Notes under the pieces: model-generated
Databases searched by the model: none
What the model was told of the DNA's origin: nothing
Seen by the model: the letters and a program-made list of their open reading frames with translations, nothing else
NCBI GenBank assembly: GCA_017643395.1
Contig: JAEPNP010000001.1
Location: 455,806-519,805 of the forward strand
Origin: Rhodothermales bacterium
GTDB lineage: Bacteria > Bacteroidota > Rhodothermia > Rhodothermales > UBA10348
Direction of reading: 5' to 3'
Length of the DNA stretch: 64,000 bases
Part shown: positions 63,886 to 64,000 of the stretch, one piece after another
Position numbering within the stretch: the first letter of the stretch is position 1
Layout of the letters: every line of letters starts with the position of its first letter
Translations under genes and position numbers: made by a program

Positions 63886-64000
63886 ATGTATACCTCTAAC
63901 CCGATCAAGACGCGTTCGCGCGCATCGATCGCCGATTTCACGGCCTGGGCGCTCTTCGCCCTGCTGCTCCTTGCCGTCGCCCTTCCGGCCGCGGCCCAGA
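63886..64000 (+). CDS. N-terminus of a further secreted protein, cut by the window edge
   Basis: Only 38 codons are visible. They form a polar, basic n-region (MYTSNPIKTRSRASIADF) and a hydrophobic core LFALLLLAVALPAAAQ ending in a signal-peptidase-like AAAQ. The rest lies outside the window, so the function is unknown. Its long leader and position after three giant secreted proteins make another large envelope protein plausible. Confidence 0.7.
   Translation, partial: MYTSNPIKTRSRASIADFTAWALFALLLLAVALPAAAQ

Overview
The window comes from a GC-rich member of the Bacteroidota, most likely Rhodothermota (Rhodothermales and relatives). This rests on the short primary sigma factor beginning just before its LDQYLQEIG segment, weak or absent Shine-Dalgarno sites at most starts, and giant secreted proteins ending in the YPNPFNP...YxLGRxV...AGxH...SGxYxxRM...LVK type of C-terminal (type IX secretion / FlgD-Ig-like) sorting domain. 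No tRNA, rRNA, CRISPR array, insertion sequence or phage gene was recognised.

Positions 1-31.6 kb are ordinary chromosomal genes in short, tightly overlapping operons. In order: a partial beta-propeller lipoprotein coupled to a Tat-type PLP enzyme; an RhlE-like DEAD-box helicase; an EcsC-family protein; a patatin phospholipase fused to an outer-membrane barrel; a sigma-54 response regulator; a minus-strand operon (small membrane protein, RqcH/NFACT protein, amidase lipoprotein, UppP); a plus-strand operon (MscS channel with a 1063-residue P-loop-like protein); a small lipoprotein; DinB; a propeller-CehA metallohydrolase fusion; the primary sigma factor, whose 3' end abuts three tandem copies of a ~122-bp imperfect palindrome; a GH3 adenylating enzyme; and a plus-strand folP-cdaA-pcm run. 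A five-gene minus-strand operon closes this part: a membrane protein with a degenerate GGDEF domain, phosphopentomutase, a group II PLP decarboxylase and two bacterial-microcompartment vertex (EutN/CcmL) proteins.

From 31.6 to 60.4 kb lie three giant secreted proteins (1599, about 5558 and 1957 residues), all on the plus strand. The first is preceded by an AT-rich control region, and each ends at a strong intrinsic terminator. They share a ~250-residue 'CYxxADN' propeller-like module (four copies), DUF11 and SdrD-B-like domains and the C-terminal sorting domain. The middle protein carries 35 consecutive SdrD-B-like domains in a regular A-B-C three-domain superperiod of about 1 kb.

The window ends with an amidohydrolase-TPR lipoprotein translationally coupled to a secreted SUMF1/FGE-like protein, followed by the signal peptide of a further secreted protein cut by the edge.

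The most unusual items are the three-domain superperiod, the shared module of the giant proteins, the vertex-only microcompartment operon with phosphopentomutase, the MscS/P-loop pair and the triplicated palindromic element.
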